A stretch of 29,273 nt of DNA. It comes from Ilumatobacteraceae bacterium (GTDB lineage: Bacteria > Actinomycetota > Acidimicrobiia > Acidimicrobiales > Ilumatobacteraceae). Positions 6,999-14,105 of this stretch are shown here, in pieces. The stretch covers positions 1 to 29,273 of the forward strand of contig JALQWV010000196.1 of NCBI GenBank assembly GCA_023263465.1, given 5' to 3'. A program made the translations under genes and the position numbers. Numbering within the stretch: position 1 is the first letter of the stretch; the number at the start of each line of letters is the position of its first letter. The notes under the pieces are model-generated. The model saw only the letters and a program-made list of their open reading frames with translations, did no database searches and had not been told where the DNA came from.

Positions 6999-7421
6999 TC
7001 AATAAGGTTGGGATATCCCCGTGATGGAGTCTGTCACAAGTGGTTTTGCAGCGTCTAAGAGCCAGGTCAACGCTGCTTTGAAGTCTCGAGTTGTTGGATC
7101 TACCGATGGATCCAGATCTTGTTCGACGTCGTCAATTGCGCATTTCAAAATGAAGATCTGATCGCGTAATGCATCTAGTTCGCTTCGCGTTACCACCAAC
7201 TCGTCCTCGCTGAGCGCCAGCTCGGAGGCGCGCTGGCGTGCCACCCAGTCCCATTGCTTGCAGGCCTGAGTGCAGAACCTCCGTGGACGTCCCGAACCAA
7301 TTTGTACCGGCAACGGCGTACGGCACCAGACACATTTGGCCACGTCTGCGACTGGGCGCACTGTGCGTGTACTTCCGACCTCTCCAGGCCGACCAGGCTC
7401 TGTGGTGTGTGATTTAGTCAT
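6999..7421 (-). CDS. Treble-clef-type zinc-finger protein, unknown function
   Basis: The 140-residue protein has a Cys4 motif, Cys30-x2-Cys33 and Cys50-x3-Cys54, embedded in 'GRPRRFCTQACKQ', a form common in small actinobacterial proteins of the 'RRFC..ACR' type. Residues about 65-105 are charged and heptad-like, suggesting a coiled coil, and the C-terminal part holds one amphipathic helix. I infer nucleic-acid or protein binding; no enzyme motif is seen. The frame stays open upstream to 7526, inside the divergent aldolase, but the ATG at 7421 has a TANNNT hexamer (TATCTT) exactly six bases before it. The decarboxylase gene follows 48 bases downstream on the same strand, so co-transcription is possible. 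Confidence 0.65.
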   Translation of the reverse strand: MTKSHTTEPGRPGEVGSTRTVRPVADVAKCVWCRTPLPVQIGSGRPRRFCTQACKQWDWVARQRASELALSEDELVVTRSELDALRDQIFILKCAIDDVEQDLDPSVDPTTRDFKAALTWLLDAAKPLVTDSITGISQPY

Positions 7422-7427
7422 GACGAA

Positions 7428-7433
7428 AAGATA
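7428..7433 (-). promoter_or_regulatory. Putative leaderless -10 hexamer for the zinc-finger gene
   Basis: TATCTT on the minus strand ends six bases before the ATG at 7421. It sits in the 31-base gap to the divergent threonine aldolase start. Confidence 0.45.
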
Positions 7434-7452
7434 AGGCAGGACTGAATTCAAT

Positions 7453-8535
7453 GTGTGGATGGCACCCCATACTGAATCTGTGACAAAACTGCCTGCGCCG
7501 CCGAAGTCATCGTTTGCCAGTGACAATGTTGCTGGCGCTCACCCACTGATACTCGAGGCGATTGCAAATGCCAACGCCGGTCACGTCCCTGCTTACGGCG
7601 CGGATCCCATTACGGTACGCACGGTAAATAAGTTCAAAGAATTGTTTGATCACGATGTGGTAACCCAGTTTGCTTACGGCGGTACCGGCGCAAATGTGTT
7701 TGCGCTTGCCAGCATGTTGCGACCTGCTGATGCCATTGTGTGCGCTGTGCAATCGCATATCAATGTTGATGAGACCGGCGCACCAGAACGCGCCCTAGGT
7801 ACCAAGTTGATCACTGTTCCAACTACTGACGCCAAGCTCCGGCCAAACGATTTGGAAGCAGCCAAGTCGATGCTTGGCAATCAACATGCTCCCCAACCTG
7901 GGATTGTTGCCATTACGCAAGTGACCGAATTGGGTGCTGTGTATTCAGTCGATGAGATTCGCTCGCTGAGTGATGCTGCTCACAGCATGGGCATGTTTGT
8001 GTATCTCGATGGAGCACGAATCGCCAATGCAACGGCGGCTCTTGGTGGAACGCGTGAGACCTTGCGTTCGTTTACTCGTGACGCAGGCATTGATGCAATG
8101 ACGTTTGGTTGTACAAAGGCTGGTGGAATATTTGGTGAGGCCGTTGTGTTCTTCAATCCAGATTTTGCCAAGCGCTCGCTATACGTTCGCAAGCAAGTTA
8201 CACAGTTGCATTCAAAAATGAGATTCATCTCTGCACAATACGAAGCGATGTTGGAGGACGATCTATTCATCACTTTGGGTGGACAAGCAAACAAGGCAGC
8301 ACGCATGTTGTATGACAAAACGAAGGACATCGCGTCGTTGCAACTCACGTCTGCTCCTGCCGCGAACAGCATGTTCCCCATCATCGCCAAAGCACCGCGC
8401 ACGCAGTTGCAGGATTGGGCTCACTTCTACGATTGGGATACCTCCATTGACCAAGTGCGTTGGATGACGGCCTGGGACGTGACCGAGCCAGAAATCAATG
8501 CTTTTGCCGCTGGCGTGCGCGCTCTCCTGACGTAA
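7453..8535 (+). CDS. Low-specificity threonine aldolase / beta-eliminating lyase family
   Basis: The protein has 360 residues and is a fold-type I PLP enzyme of the threonine aldolase group. Recognised elements are 'SDNVAGAHPLILEAI' near the N-terminus, 'GGTGAN' (76-81, phosphate binding), 'SHINVDETGAPE' (101-112), D186 in 'YLDGARI' and Lys222 in 'TFGCTKAGG', where the family usually reads 'FGGTKNG'. The expected reaction is reversible cleavage of L-threonine or L-allo-threonine to glycine and acetaldehyde. GTG 7453 follows an AGG-containing stretch (7437-7441); ATG 7459 and GTG 7480 are alternatives, and the catalytic domain starts after all three. The gene is divergent from the zinc-finger gene. 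Substrate stereochemistry cannot be read from the sequence. Confidence 0.85.
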   Translation: MWMAPHTESVTKLPAPPKSSFASDNVAGAHPLILEAIANANAGHVPAYGADPITVRTVNKFKELFDHDVVTQFAYGGTGANVFALASMLRPADAIVCAVQSHINVDETGAPERALGTKLITVPTTDAKLRPNDLEAAKSMLGNQHAPQPGIVAITQVTELGAVYSVDEIRSLSDAAHSMGMFVYLDGARIANATAALGGTRETLRSFTRDAGIDAMTFGCTKAGGIFGEAVVFFNPDFAKRSLYVRKQVTQLHSKMRFISAQYEAMLEDDLFITLGGQANKAARMLYDKTKDIASLQLTSAPAANSMFPIIAKAPRTQLQDWAHFYDWDTSIDQVRWMTAWDVTEPEINAFAAGVRALLT

Positions 8536-8554
8536 CGGCCCCATATCGACCTAA

Positions 8555-8584
8555 TTGACTGATCGGTTAGTTATCCCCTAGAGT
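8555..8584 (+). promoter_or_regulatory. Possible sigma-70-type promoter for whiB
   Basis: TTGACT (8555-8560) and TAGAGT (8579-8584) are separated by 18 bases and lie about 34 bases before the whiB ATG. A GGGGG tract shortly before the ATG can serve as ribosome binding site, so this transcript would have a leader. Confidence 0.35.
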
Positions 8585-8617
8585 CTGCGCAGGCTAGGTC
8601 AACGTTGCGGGGGCATC

Positions 8618-8923
8618 ATGGCGTCACTTGAGTTCACAACGAAGCGTGTGCAAACCGATGATGAGTGGATGGACATTGCTGAATGTCGTGGACTGACAGA
8701 AGTCTTCTTCCCGCCTATTGCGGAGCGACCACAAGCTCGTGAGCGTCGTGAAGCAATGGCACGAACGGTTTGTATGCAGTGCGCAGTGCTTGATACCTGT
8801 CGAACGTATGCACGAGAGAATCATGAGTATGGTTTTTGGGGTGGAGAGTCTGAAGAAGAGCGGCATGCTGCCGGCTATCGACTCATCGCTCCAATTGGCG
8901 TACGCGCAGTGTCTCAGCGCTAA
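8618..8923 (+). CDS. WhiB-family iron-sulfur regulator
   Basis: The 101-residue protein has the four invariant cysteines of WhiB proteins, Cys23, Cys52, Cys55 and Cys61 (C-x28-C-x2-C-x5-C), which hold a [4Fe-4S] cluster, followed by 'GFWGG' (72-76), a variant of the usual G(V/I)WGG turn that contacts the sigma factor region 4. The basic C-terminal stretch after it is short ('ESEEERHAAGYRL'). WhiB proteins are found only in actinobacteria and their phages, and regulate transcription together with the primary sigma factor, often in response to redox or NO. Which class this belongs to cannot be fixed from one sequence. The kinase-fold gene begins 36 bases downstream and may be co-transcribed. 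Confidence 0.92.
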   Translation: MASLEFTTKRVQTDDEWMDIAECRGLTEVFFPPIAERPQARERREAMARTVCMQCAVLDTCRTYARENHEYGFWGGESEEERHAAGYRLIAPIGVRAVSQR

Positions 8924-8959
8924 CACTTCTTCCCTTCCTAGCATCCGTCGAGGTGCTGT

Positions 8960-10018
8960 GTGACGACCTTTCCTTCGCGTGAACTCGCCGAGCAGTTGGT
9001 GGCCACTGCGTGGTTGGAATATGACGCAACTCGGAGCATTGATTATCTGGTTGAAGTCAGTGCGCACGTTTCAACGAACCGGGTTTTCCGTGTGGTGTTT
9101 ACAGACTCATCACATATCGTGGCGAAAATCTCCTCGTATGGTTCCTATTTCCTCTTTGCAGAGGATCACGATCGATTGTTTACCAGCGCACAACTCTTGA
9201 GGGGAACGCGTTGGGAAGGCTTTCTTGCCGAAGTGTTACCGCGCGACGGTCATGCATACACGTGGTATGACGGAACGTATTGGGTTGCTTTTTACACTGA
9301 CGTTGAACGGGCGATGCAATTGCCGCCAGTACTGACTGACGATCAAATCGAAAACCTGGCACGAGAAATTGCGGCATTTCATCGTGAGTGTTCACAGATC
9401 GCCGGAAGCCTTCCCCCAACCTCAAACTCGGTAAAAGGCGATGCGATCCATCTGCTCGATCAGCTCTCTCACGAATTTGCTGCAGAACACTTTGGATTGC
9501 GTCATGACGATATTGAGATTGCCAAACAATCAACGCATGAATTTCTCCTCTATCTTGAGCACATCAGATTTGATGAATGGGAAAAGATTCCCGTGCTTGT
9601 CGATTGGAACCTCGGAAACTTTTCCGTCAAACACATGGCTTCTCAGTTTCAACTGTTCAGCCGATGGGACTACGACTGGTTCCGTATTGACACGCGTCTG
9701 TTGGATTTTTATTTTTTCTCTCGAGTGTCGTCTGAAACTGGAGATCGAACATCGTTTACCTATTCCCCTCACACATTGCTGGAACCACGTTTTCTTAAAT
9801 TTCTGCGCCAATATCACGAGGTATTTCCGCTCTCCAAGCGAGAACTGTTGTTCCTGCCTTGGGCGTACCGATTCTTCATTCTCAATTACGTCATACGTGA
9901 AGGAGCAAAGTTTTTTCGCGAAGATATCAGCGTGAAATTCCGCAAAGATGCAACGCGTATCTACCTACCAATGCTCCATGACTTTGATGCTTCTCCGTTG
10001 TTAGAGGTCTTGGACTAA
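8960..10018 (+). CDS. Aminoglycoside phosphotransferase-like kinase-fold protein
   Basis: The 352-residue protein looks like an APH/choline-kinase-fold enzyme, although the motifs are altered. A candidate ATP-site lysine is K56 in 'SHIVAKISSY'. The catalytic loop is 'VLVDWNLGNFSV', with D215 and N220 in the D-x4-N spacing, but the usual H-G-D-x-H begins here as L-V-D-W-N. The metal-binding motif is 'RWDYDW' (235-240). A helical C-terminal lobe follows, rich in aromatic residues. Substrate could be a sugar, amino alcohol or small metabolite; no homology to a named resistance enzyme is apparent. GTG 8960 is preceded by GAGG. The gene lies behind whiB and ends three bases before the convergent carbonic-anhydrase-like gene. 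Confidence 0.6.
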   Translation: MTTFPSRELAEQLVATAWLEYDATRSIDYLVEVSAHVSTNRVFRVVFTDSSHIVAKISSYGSYFLFAEDHDRLFTSAQLLRGTRWEGFLAEVLPRDGHAYTWYDGTYWVAFYTDVERAMQLPPVLTDDQIENLAREIAAFHRECSQIAGSLPPTSNSVKGDAIHLLDQLSHEFAAEHFGLRHDDIEIAKQSTHEFLLYLEHIRFDEWEKIPVLVDWNLGNFSVKHMASQFQLFSRWDYDWFRIDTRLLDFYFFSRVSSETGDRTSFTYSPHTLLEPRFLKFLRQYHEVFPLSKRELLFLPWAYRFFILNYVIREGAKFFREDISVKFRKDATRIYLPMLHDFDASPLLEVLD

Positions 10019-10021
10019 TAA

Positions 10022-10543
10022 CTAATCGGAAATCTTGCGCATTGATTTCTTGAACCACTTACCTTTTTCGACATACACCGATGCTCCGAACTCGATGTCT
10101 GACGAACGCGCGCGTCCCTCTTTGATAATCGCGGGAGCTCCTACGGCAAGTGCTCCCGGTGGCACAATCTGGTCATTCAATACAACGGCATTTGCCGCCA
10201 CGATTGCCCCGGTGCCAACACGAACGCGATGTAAAACAACTGCTCCAGAGGAAACCTGTGCGCCGTTCTCAATGATGCAGCATTCAAGGTGAACAATGTG
10301 GCCGATAACGCAATCATCACCGACAATGGTTGGGTCTTGTGGCGTGGTGTGGATAACGGTGTTGTCCTGAATACTGGTTCGCGCACCGATCTTGATATAT
10401 CCGTCATCGCCGCGGAGTACGGCTCCAGGCCAGATCGTTGATTCAGCTCCAATTTCGACCGATCCAATGATCACCGCATCGGGGTGAACGAAGGCAGAAT
10501 CGTGAATGTTTGGAACTTGGTCGCCAAGTGCATAAATCGCCAT
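10022..10543 (-). CDS. Gamma-carbonic-anhydrase-like left-handed beta-helix protein
   Basis: The 173-residue protein consists largely of hexapeptide repeats ('AVIIGSVEIGAESTIWPGAV' and onward), forming a left-handed beta-helix with one C-terminal helix, as in YrdA/PaaY/Cam proteins. The expected active-site pattern 'RGDDGYIKIG...QDNTVIH' is present, with R44, D46 and H65. The second metal ligand H82 is in 'VIGHIVHLECC', but the third, normally in 'LHGC', is Glu87, and there is an extra His85. Zn or Fe binding and carbonic anhydrase activity are therefore doubtful; acyl- or CoA-related roles are known for some relatives. The ATG at 10543 has a TANNNT hexamer exactly six bases upstream and is divergent from the 434-residue protein gene. 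Confidence 0.85.
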   Translation of the reverse strand: MAIYALGDQVPNIHDSAFVHPDAVIIGSVEIGAESTIWPGAVLRGDDGYIKIGARTSIQDNTVIHTTPQDPTIVGDDCVIGHIVHLECCIIENGAQVSSGAVVLHRVRVGTGAIVAANAVVLNDQIVPPGALAVGAPAIIKEGRARSSDIEFGASVYVEKGKWFKKSMRKISD

Positions 10544-10549
10544 GCGCCT

Positions 10550-10555
10550 ACCGTA
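10550..10555 (-). promoter_or_regulatory. Putative leaderless -10 hexamer for the carbonic-anhydrase-like gene
   Basis: TACGGT on the minus strand ends six bases before ATG 10543. The octamer TACCGTAG (10549-10556, plus strand) that contains it recurs as a direct repeat at 10604-10611, where it forms the -10 hexamer of the divergent gene. Confidence 0.45.
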
Positions 10556-10603
10556 GTGCGCACGAAAATGCTATGCGTATTGGGGAAACTCACTTTTCGC
10601 AGG

Positions 10604-10609
10604 TACCGT
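10604..10609 (+). promoter_or_regulatory. Putative -10 hexamer for the 434-residue protein gene
   Basis: TACCGT ends eight bases before ATG 10618, slightly more than the six-base spacing of its neighbours, so the transcript would be leaderless or nearly so. Confidence 0.38.
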
Positions 10610-10617
10610 AGAGACCC

Positions 10618-11922
10618 ATGTCTAAGCGCATTGATATCGAATTGACCAGTAATCGTGGAGATGGAACGTGGACGTGGCGTGCAGCCGGCGCCAAAACTCC
10701 TAAGGGCACGCTCAATGGAGCAATTCTTGATGCCGGCACAAAAATTGGTGACACGATAAAAGTTGAAGCTGATTTTGACCTTGATGGAGTAGAAATTCTT
10801 TCGCTGGTAAAAACTAAAGAAAAAGCAGTTCGCGGAAATCTTCTGCAAATTCTTGGATCCGAAAAAGAGTTTCAACCAGTAACGCAAAAACTTGCAGAGA
10901 AGGGTAAGGACCGTAAGCCGAAGCGCGATGGGGATCGCAAGCCTCGTCGTGATAGCGACAAGCGTCCTCCGCGGGACGGTGCGCAAGGTGAGAAATCCGG
11001 CGACCGTCGCCCGCGTCGTGCCCCGTTCACTGCCCCACCAGAATTGCCAAAGCGACCAGCCGCTAAGCGTCTGAAGCCAAAGCGTGTACATCGCGCTGCA
11101 GTTCTGGACACTCTGCCAGTTGAGCAACGAGGAGTTGCGGAACGTGCACTCACCGGCGGTATCAAGGCTGTTCGCGATGCAGTAAAGGAACAGAACGAGC
11201 AGTTGAAGAAAGAGGGCAAGCCTCTCGTTCCTGCCGAAGGTCTTATTTCAATGGCGCAAGAGTTGCTTCCTAAATTGCGTGTTGCAGAATGGCTTGATAA
11301 GGCCGAAGCAGCGAAAGCCGATATTGACTTGCTCGACTTGCGCGATCTCCGACAAGTTGTTGTTGGTGCAGACGACCCAATGGTCGTTCGCGACGAAGCT
11401 ACCCGTTCGCTCGCAGCAGAATTGAAGGCTGCCTTGAAGACGCGTCAAGAGGTTGAGCAAACACGATGGCTGGAAGACATAAAGTCTGCGCTTGCCGTTT
11501 CGCGCGTCATTCGTGCACTGAAAATTTCCAGTGAGCCCCCGAAGGCCGGTCAGCCCTTCCCTGCTGATCTCGGCACGCAATTGGCAGCAGCCGCTTCTGC
11601 GTCGTTGGCTTCAGAAACCGCTCCAGATCGCTTTAGTGCGGTACTTGAAGCAATTGCATTCTCGCCAGTACGTGGTCAGGTAAAACTCGCAGCAGCACCA
11701 CCGACTACTAATGAATCGATGTTGTCCACTGTGAAGCGTGTTGCTCCACTAGTTCCGCAGATCGCTTCAATTTTTGGAGTCACGGTTGCACCAGGAACAA
11801 ATAGCCCTCGCCCATTGCGACCAACTCGTCCTGTGCGTGGAAAAGGTAAGCCTGCACCTGCACAGGGCTCACGGGTGCCCAATGCGCCCGCATCAGCTGA
11901 AGCACCCTCAACTTCCGAATAG
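10618..11922 (+). CDS. Basic, low-complexity-linker protein of unknown function
   Basis: I do not recognise this 434-residue protein. It has four visible parts. Residues 1-90 look like a small beta-rich domain ('RIDIELTSNRGDGTWTWRAA' and 'GDTIKVEADFDLDGVEILSL'), possibly OB-like. Residues about 94-160 form a strongly basic, Arg/Lys/Asp/Pro-rich linker with repeats of 'DGDRKPRRDSDKRP' type. Residues about 165-390 are helical and charged, including 'ALTGGIKAVRDAVKEQNEQL' and 'DLLDLRDLRQVVVGADDPMV'. The tail (395-434) is rich in Pro, Ala and Arg. No signal peptide, membrane helix or catalytic motif is seen. The composition suggests RNA or nucleoid binding, but this is inference. It is followed after 26 bases by the crotonase gene, which seems to have its own promoter. 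Confidence 0.7.
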   Translation: MSKRIDIELTSNRGDGTWTWRAAGAKTPKGTLNGAILDAGTKIGDTIKVEADFDLDGVEILSLVKTKEKAVRGNLLQILGSEKEFQPVTQKLAEKGKDRKPKRDGDRKPRRDSDKRPPRDGAQGEKSGDRRPRRAPFTAPPELPKRPAAKRLKPKRVHRAAVLDTLPVEQRGVAERALTGGIKAVRDAVKEQNEQLKKEGKPLVPAEGLISMAQELLPKLRVAEWLDKAEAAKADIDLLDLRDLRQVVVGADDPMVVRDEATRSLAAELKAALKTRQEVEQTRWLEDIKSALAVSRVIRALKISSEPPKAGQPFPADLGTQLAAAASASLASETAPDRFSAVLEAIAFSPVRGQVKLAAAPPTTNESMLSTVKRVAPLVPQIASIFGVTVAPGTNSPRPLRPTRPVRGKGKPAPAQGSRVPNAPASAEAPSTSE

Positions 11923-11936
11923 GACTTGTGCCGACG

Positions 11937-11942
11937 TAGTCT
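11937..11942 (+). promoter_or_regulatory. Putative leaderless -10 hexamer for the crotonase gene
   Basis: TAGTCT ends exactly six bases before ATG 11949, in the short gap behind the 434-residue protein gene. Confidence 0.45.
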
Positions 11943-11948
11943 TGGACT

Positions 11949-12731
11949 ATGTCTGATGTCGTAACTTTTGAAAAGCAAGGTCAAATCGGCTTCATTACGT
12001 TGAACCGTCCCGAGGCACGTAACGCAGTTAATGGTGCAGTTGCGCAGGCTTTTGAAGTAGCACTGGATCAACTCGAACAGGATCCGCAAGTGTGGGTGGG
12101 AATTCTTCGCGCAAATACAGAAGGTCAGGAACGACCGGTGTTTTGTGCGGGAGCAGACTTGAAGGCCCTGAACTCCGGAGAGAACAATCTATTTACTGAG
12201 CGTGGTGGCTTTGCTGGCTTTGTTTACCGCGAACGCCGCAAGCCAATCATCGTGGCGGTTGACGGTTTGGCAACAGCAGGTGGATGTGAAATCGTACTTG
12301 CCGCCGACATGGTGATTGCAACCACTCGATCAGCATTTGGTCTTGCTGAAGTAAAGCGAAATCTCATTGCAGGTGCAGGTGGTCTGTTCCGGCTTCCTCG
12401 TGCAATCGGCCAGAACGTCGCAATGGAAGTGATTCTTACTGGCGATCCCTTGTCGGCACAGCGTGCATATGAACTGGGTTTGGTAAATCGATTGGTCGAA
12501 CCCGGCCAAGCAGTTGAGGCTGCAATTGAACTTGCTAACAAGATCGCTCTGTCTGCTCCACTCGCTGTTTGGGCTTCCCGTAAAATTGTGTTGGCGTCGG
12601 CATATGAGTCGGATGCAAAACTCATTGAAATGACCAACGCAGAGTTCGGCGCAGTATTGAAGTCGGAAGATACAAAAGAGGGTCTCACCGCATTTATCGA
12701 AAAGCGGCCACCTCAGTGGAAGGGTCGCTAA
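11949..12731 (+). CDS. Enoyl-CoA hydratase/isomerase family protein
   Basis: The 260-residue protein is a crotonase. It begins with the usual 'VTFEKQGQIGFITLNRPEARN', the first oxyanion-hole segment is 'FCAGADLKAL' (65-74) and the second is 'GLATAGGCE' (106-114). Both catalytic glutamates of true hydratases seem present: Glu114 in 'GGCEIVLAAD' and Glu134 in 'FGLAEVKRN'. The expected reaction is hydration of a trans-2-enoyl-CoA in fatty-acid or amino-acid breakdown, but the superfamily is broad and the chain length is unknown. The C-terminal 'FIEKRPPQWKGR' is the typical ending. Its stop TAA (12729-12731) overlaps the stop of the convergent GNAT gene. No other beta-oxidation gene lies nearby. 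Confidence 0.9.
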   Translation: MSDVVTFEKQGQIGFITLNRPEARNAVNGAVAQAFEVALDQLEQDPQVWVGILRANTEGQERPVFCAGADLKALNSGENNLFTERGGFAGFVYRERRKPIIVAVDGLATAGGCEIVLAADMVIATTRSAFGLAEVKRNLIAGAGGLFRLPRAIGQNVAMEVILTGDPLSAQRAYELGLVNRLVEPGQAVEAAIELANKIALSAPLAVWASRKIVLASAYESDAKLIEMTNAEFGAVLKSEDTKEGLTAFIEKRPPQWKGR

Positions 12732-13180
12732 AGATCGCTTGAGGCAATAAGCAGGCGCGCCTTCATGCCTGCGCGCTCGAACAAGTTCTTCGTCAACCGA
12801 TCACCTGGTAATGCATATGCGTCAATGCGTGTGCATCCGAAAGCTTTTGCCACATTTTTCAGTTCGTCAATCAGAGTTGCCCCAGCACCTAACTCGCGAG
12901 CTAACGCACTGATGTAGATCCTTTGGATCATGGCTGCCGCATTGGAAACTTTCATGTCTGCGTAACCACACACCTCGCGAGAGGACTCAATTACCAAAAC
13001 ACAGCGACCGACTTCGCCCAGAACCACGTCGAAATTGATTCCAATAAATGGAGTCTCTGCTAATAGTTCTGCGCTCCCTCGAAAACTCTGCGACTCCGCA
13101 GCACACTGAGTCTCAAGAATGGCTAACGCAGGCAAATCTTGAATGTCCGCCTTGCGAACGGTGAATAAGGTGTCGCTCAC
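12728..13180 (-). CDS. GNAT-family N-acetyltransferase
   Basis: From GTG 13180 the protein has 150 residues. The GNAT fold is recognised from the opening 'TVRKADIQDLPALAILE', the beta-4 strand 'RCVLVIESSREVCGYADMKV', the acetyl-CoA pyrophosphate loop 'RELGAGATLIDEL' (R-x-x-G-x-G pattern) and the C-terminal 'TKNLFERAGMKAR'. The layout resembles RimI-type protein acetyltransferases, but the target is not known. The GTG is chosen because its bases overlap the stop codon of the upstream gene (GTGA, 13177-13180), a classic coupling arrangement; the frame also stays open to 13240, inside that gene. It is the last gene of a three-gene unit after DUF4193. Confidence 0.78.
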   Translation of the reverse strand: MSDTLFTVRKADIQDLPALAILETQCAAESQSFRGSAELLAETPFIGINFDVVLGEVGRCVLVIESSREVCGYADMKVSNAAAMIQRIYISALARELGAGATLIDELKNVAKAFGCTRIDAYALPGDRLTKNLFERAGMKARLLIASSDL

Positions 13181-13572
13181 CGAGCAGGGATTCTTGATAG
13201 CGCCGCTGTAATGACTAATGCTCGATTGCGATGAGTGCATTCGTAGTCATGAATATCCCGCACTTGCGATTCACTAACAGTTTGCAGAAGTTCGACAATT
13301 TGGTTCCCTGTGAGCAGGTCGTAACCATCGCATGGTTCTGTAACGCGTATTTCAGATTGATCAGAAACGCCAGAATCTTGTGAACCGGAAACATGTTCAT
13401 CGGGACGAATGCGAAGCACTGTTTCTGGAAATAGAGAATCGCGCATTCTTGAAAGAAGACCCCACATGACGCCGGGAATTTTTCGCACACCGGTCTTCAC
13501 GGTGAACTCACCAATGACGCGCGCATTGCGCACATCTTGTTTGATTCGCTCTGTTATTTGAAAAGAGGGCAT
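13177..13572 (-). CDS. Small actinobacterial protein with C-terminal 'YD-LT..YE..H..R' module
   Basis: The 131-residue protein starts MPSFQITERIKQDVRNARV. Its C-terminal half, 'GYDLLTGNQIVELLQTVSES' followed by 'QVRDIHDYECTHRNRALVI', matches a short helical module I know from various actinobacterial proteins, including lipid-droplet-associated ones, where the pattern is P-Y-D-x-L-T, a leucine-rich helix, Y-E-x2-H-x2-R. The N-terminal half is basic and unassigned; the middle is Ser/Glu/Asp-rich. No enzymatic motif is seen. ATG 13572 overlaps the end of the DUF4193 gene by 19 bases and its stop overlaps the GNAT start, so the three genes are tightly coupled. The function is unknown. Confidence 0.65.
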   Translation of the reverse strand: MPSFQITERIKQDVRNARVIGEFTVKTGVRKIPGVMWGLLSRMRDSLFPETVLRIRPDEHVSGSQDSGVSDQSEIRVTEPCDGYDLLTGNQIVELLQTVSESQVRDIHDYECTHRNRALVITAALSRIPAR

Positions 13573-14024
13573 GCATCGTCCTCTACAGGACAACCTGGGG
13601 CGCTGTTGCGAACCAAAAGGAAACACTGAGTGCACTGACTCTCGTCCGGCCGACGTGGTTGCAGGCGTTCCATACCATCGGTTTTGTCGTCAACAGCAAC
13701 ATCTTCATCATCTTCGTCTGGTGGAGAATCATCTGCTGCAGTGAGTTTTTCACGAAGAATGGCGTCAAGATCTGCTTCAACATCGTCTTCGGTTCGCAAG
13801 TCGTCGTCATCATCGTCGTCATCTGCAATCTTTTTGGATACCGACTCGACGGGAATTTCATCTGGGTCGTCAATAATGTCGGCACCCTCGTCAACTGCAA
13901 AACCATCGTCTTCAAGACCATCAATCTCTAATGCGTCTACATCGAGTTCGTCACCGTCTAATTCGGGGGCAGAGAGTATCTCGCTATCAAGATCATCTGG
14001 TCCGATGACATCATCGTCTGACAT
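13554..14024 (-). CDS. DUF4193-like acidic protein with C-terminal zinc-binding cysteines
   Basis: The 156-residue protein is extremely acidic over residues 1-118, with runs of Asp (69-75). A conserved helix 'EDDVEADLDAILREKLTAAD' (79-98) and a C-terminal cysteine module follow: Cys131, Cys134, Cys145 and Cys152 in 'SQCTQCFLLVRNSAPGCPVE'. This combination is that of DUF4193, a small family restricted to actinobacteria. Usual members are about 100 residues, so the N-terminal acidic region is longer here. The role is unknown; the four cysteines probably bind zinc. The start ATG 14024 has a good ribosome binding site (AAAGGA about six bases upstream). It heads a three-gene unit on the minus strand. 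Confidence 0.8.
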   Translation of the reverse strand: MSDDDVIGPDDLDSEILSAPELDGDELDVDALEIDGLEDDGFAVDEGADIIDDPDEIPVESVSKKIADDDDDDDDLRTEDDVEADLDAILREKLTAADDSPPDEDDEDVAVDDKTDGMERLQPRRPDESQCTQCFLLVRNSAPGCPVEDDACPLFK

Positions 14025-14105
14025 TAATTATCCTTTCAACTGCGAACGGCGAGAGAGTACTCCATAAAGGGGTCCAGAATGCGAATTTCTCTGAATTTGC
14101 CCATT

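Noticed and set aside
10471..11127. Long open frame on the minus strand, 218 codons, opposite the 434-residue protein gene.
   Set aside because: Its translation is aromatic- and serine-rich without any domain, it crosses two real genes and their shared promoter region, and the plus-strand gene has far better composition.
13689..13960. Trinucleotide-like repeats (TCATCGTC type) that look like a microsatellite or CRISPR-like array.
   Set aside because: They encode the poly-Asp/Glu region of DUF4193 and have no constant repeat-spacer structure.
13583..14067. Ser-rich and Met/Thr-rich frames over the DUF4193 gene on both strands.
   Set aside because: They are by-products of the Asp-codon repeats (GAT/GAC runs) of the acidic protein; no independent start signal or family resemblance.
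14083..14098. Direct repeat GAATTT-CTCT-GAATTT upstream of the DUF4193 gene.
   Set aside because: Too short and AT-biased to call an operator without comparative support.
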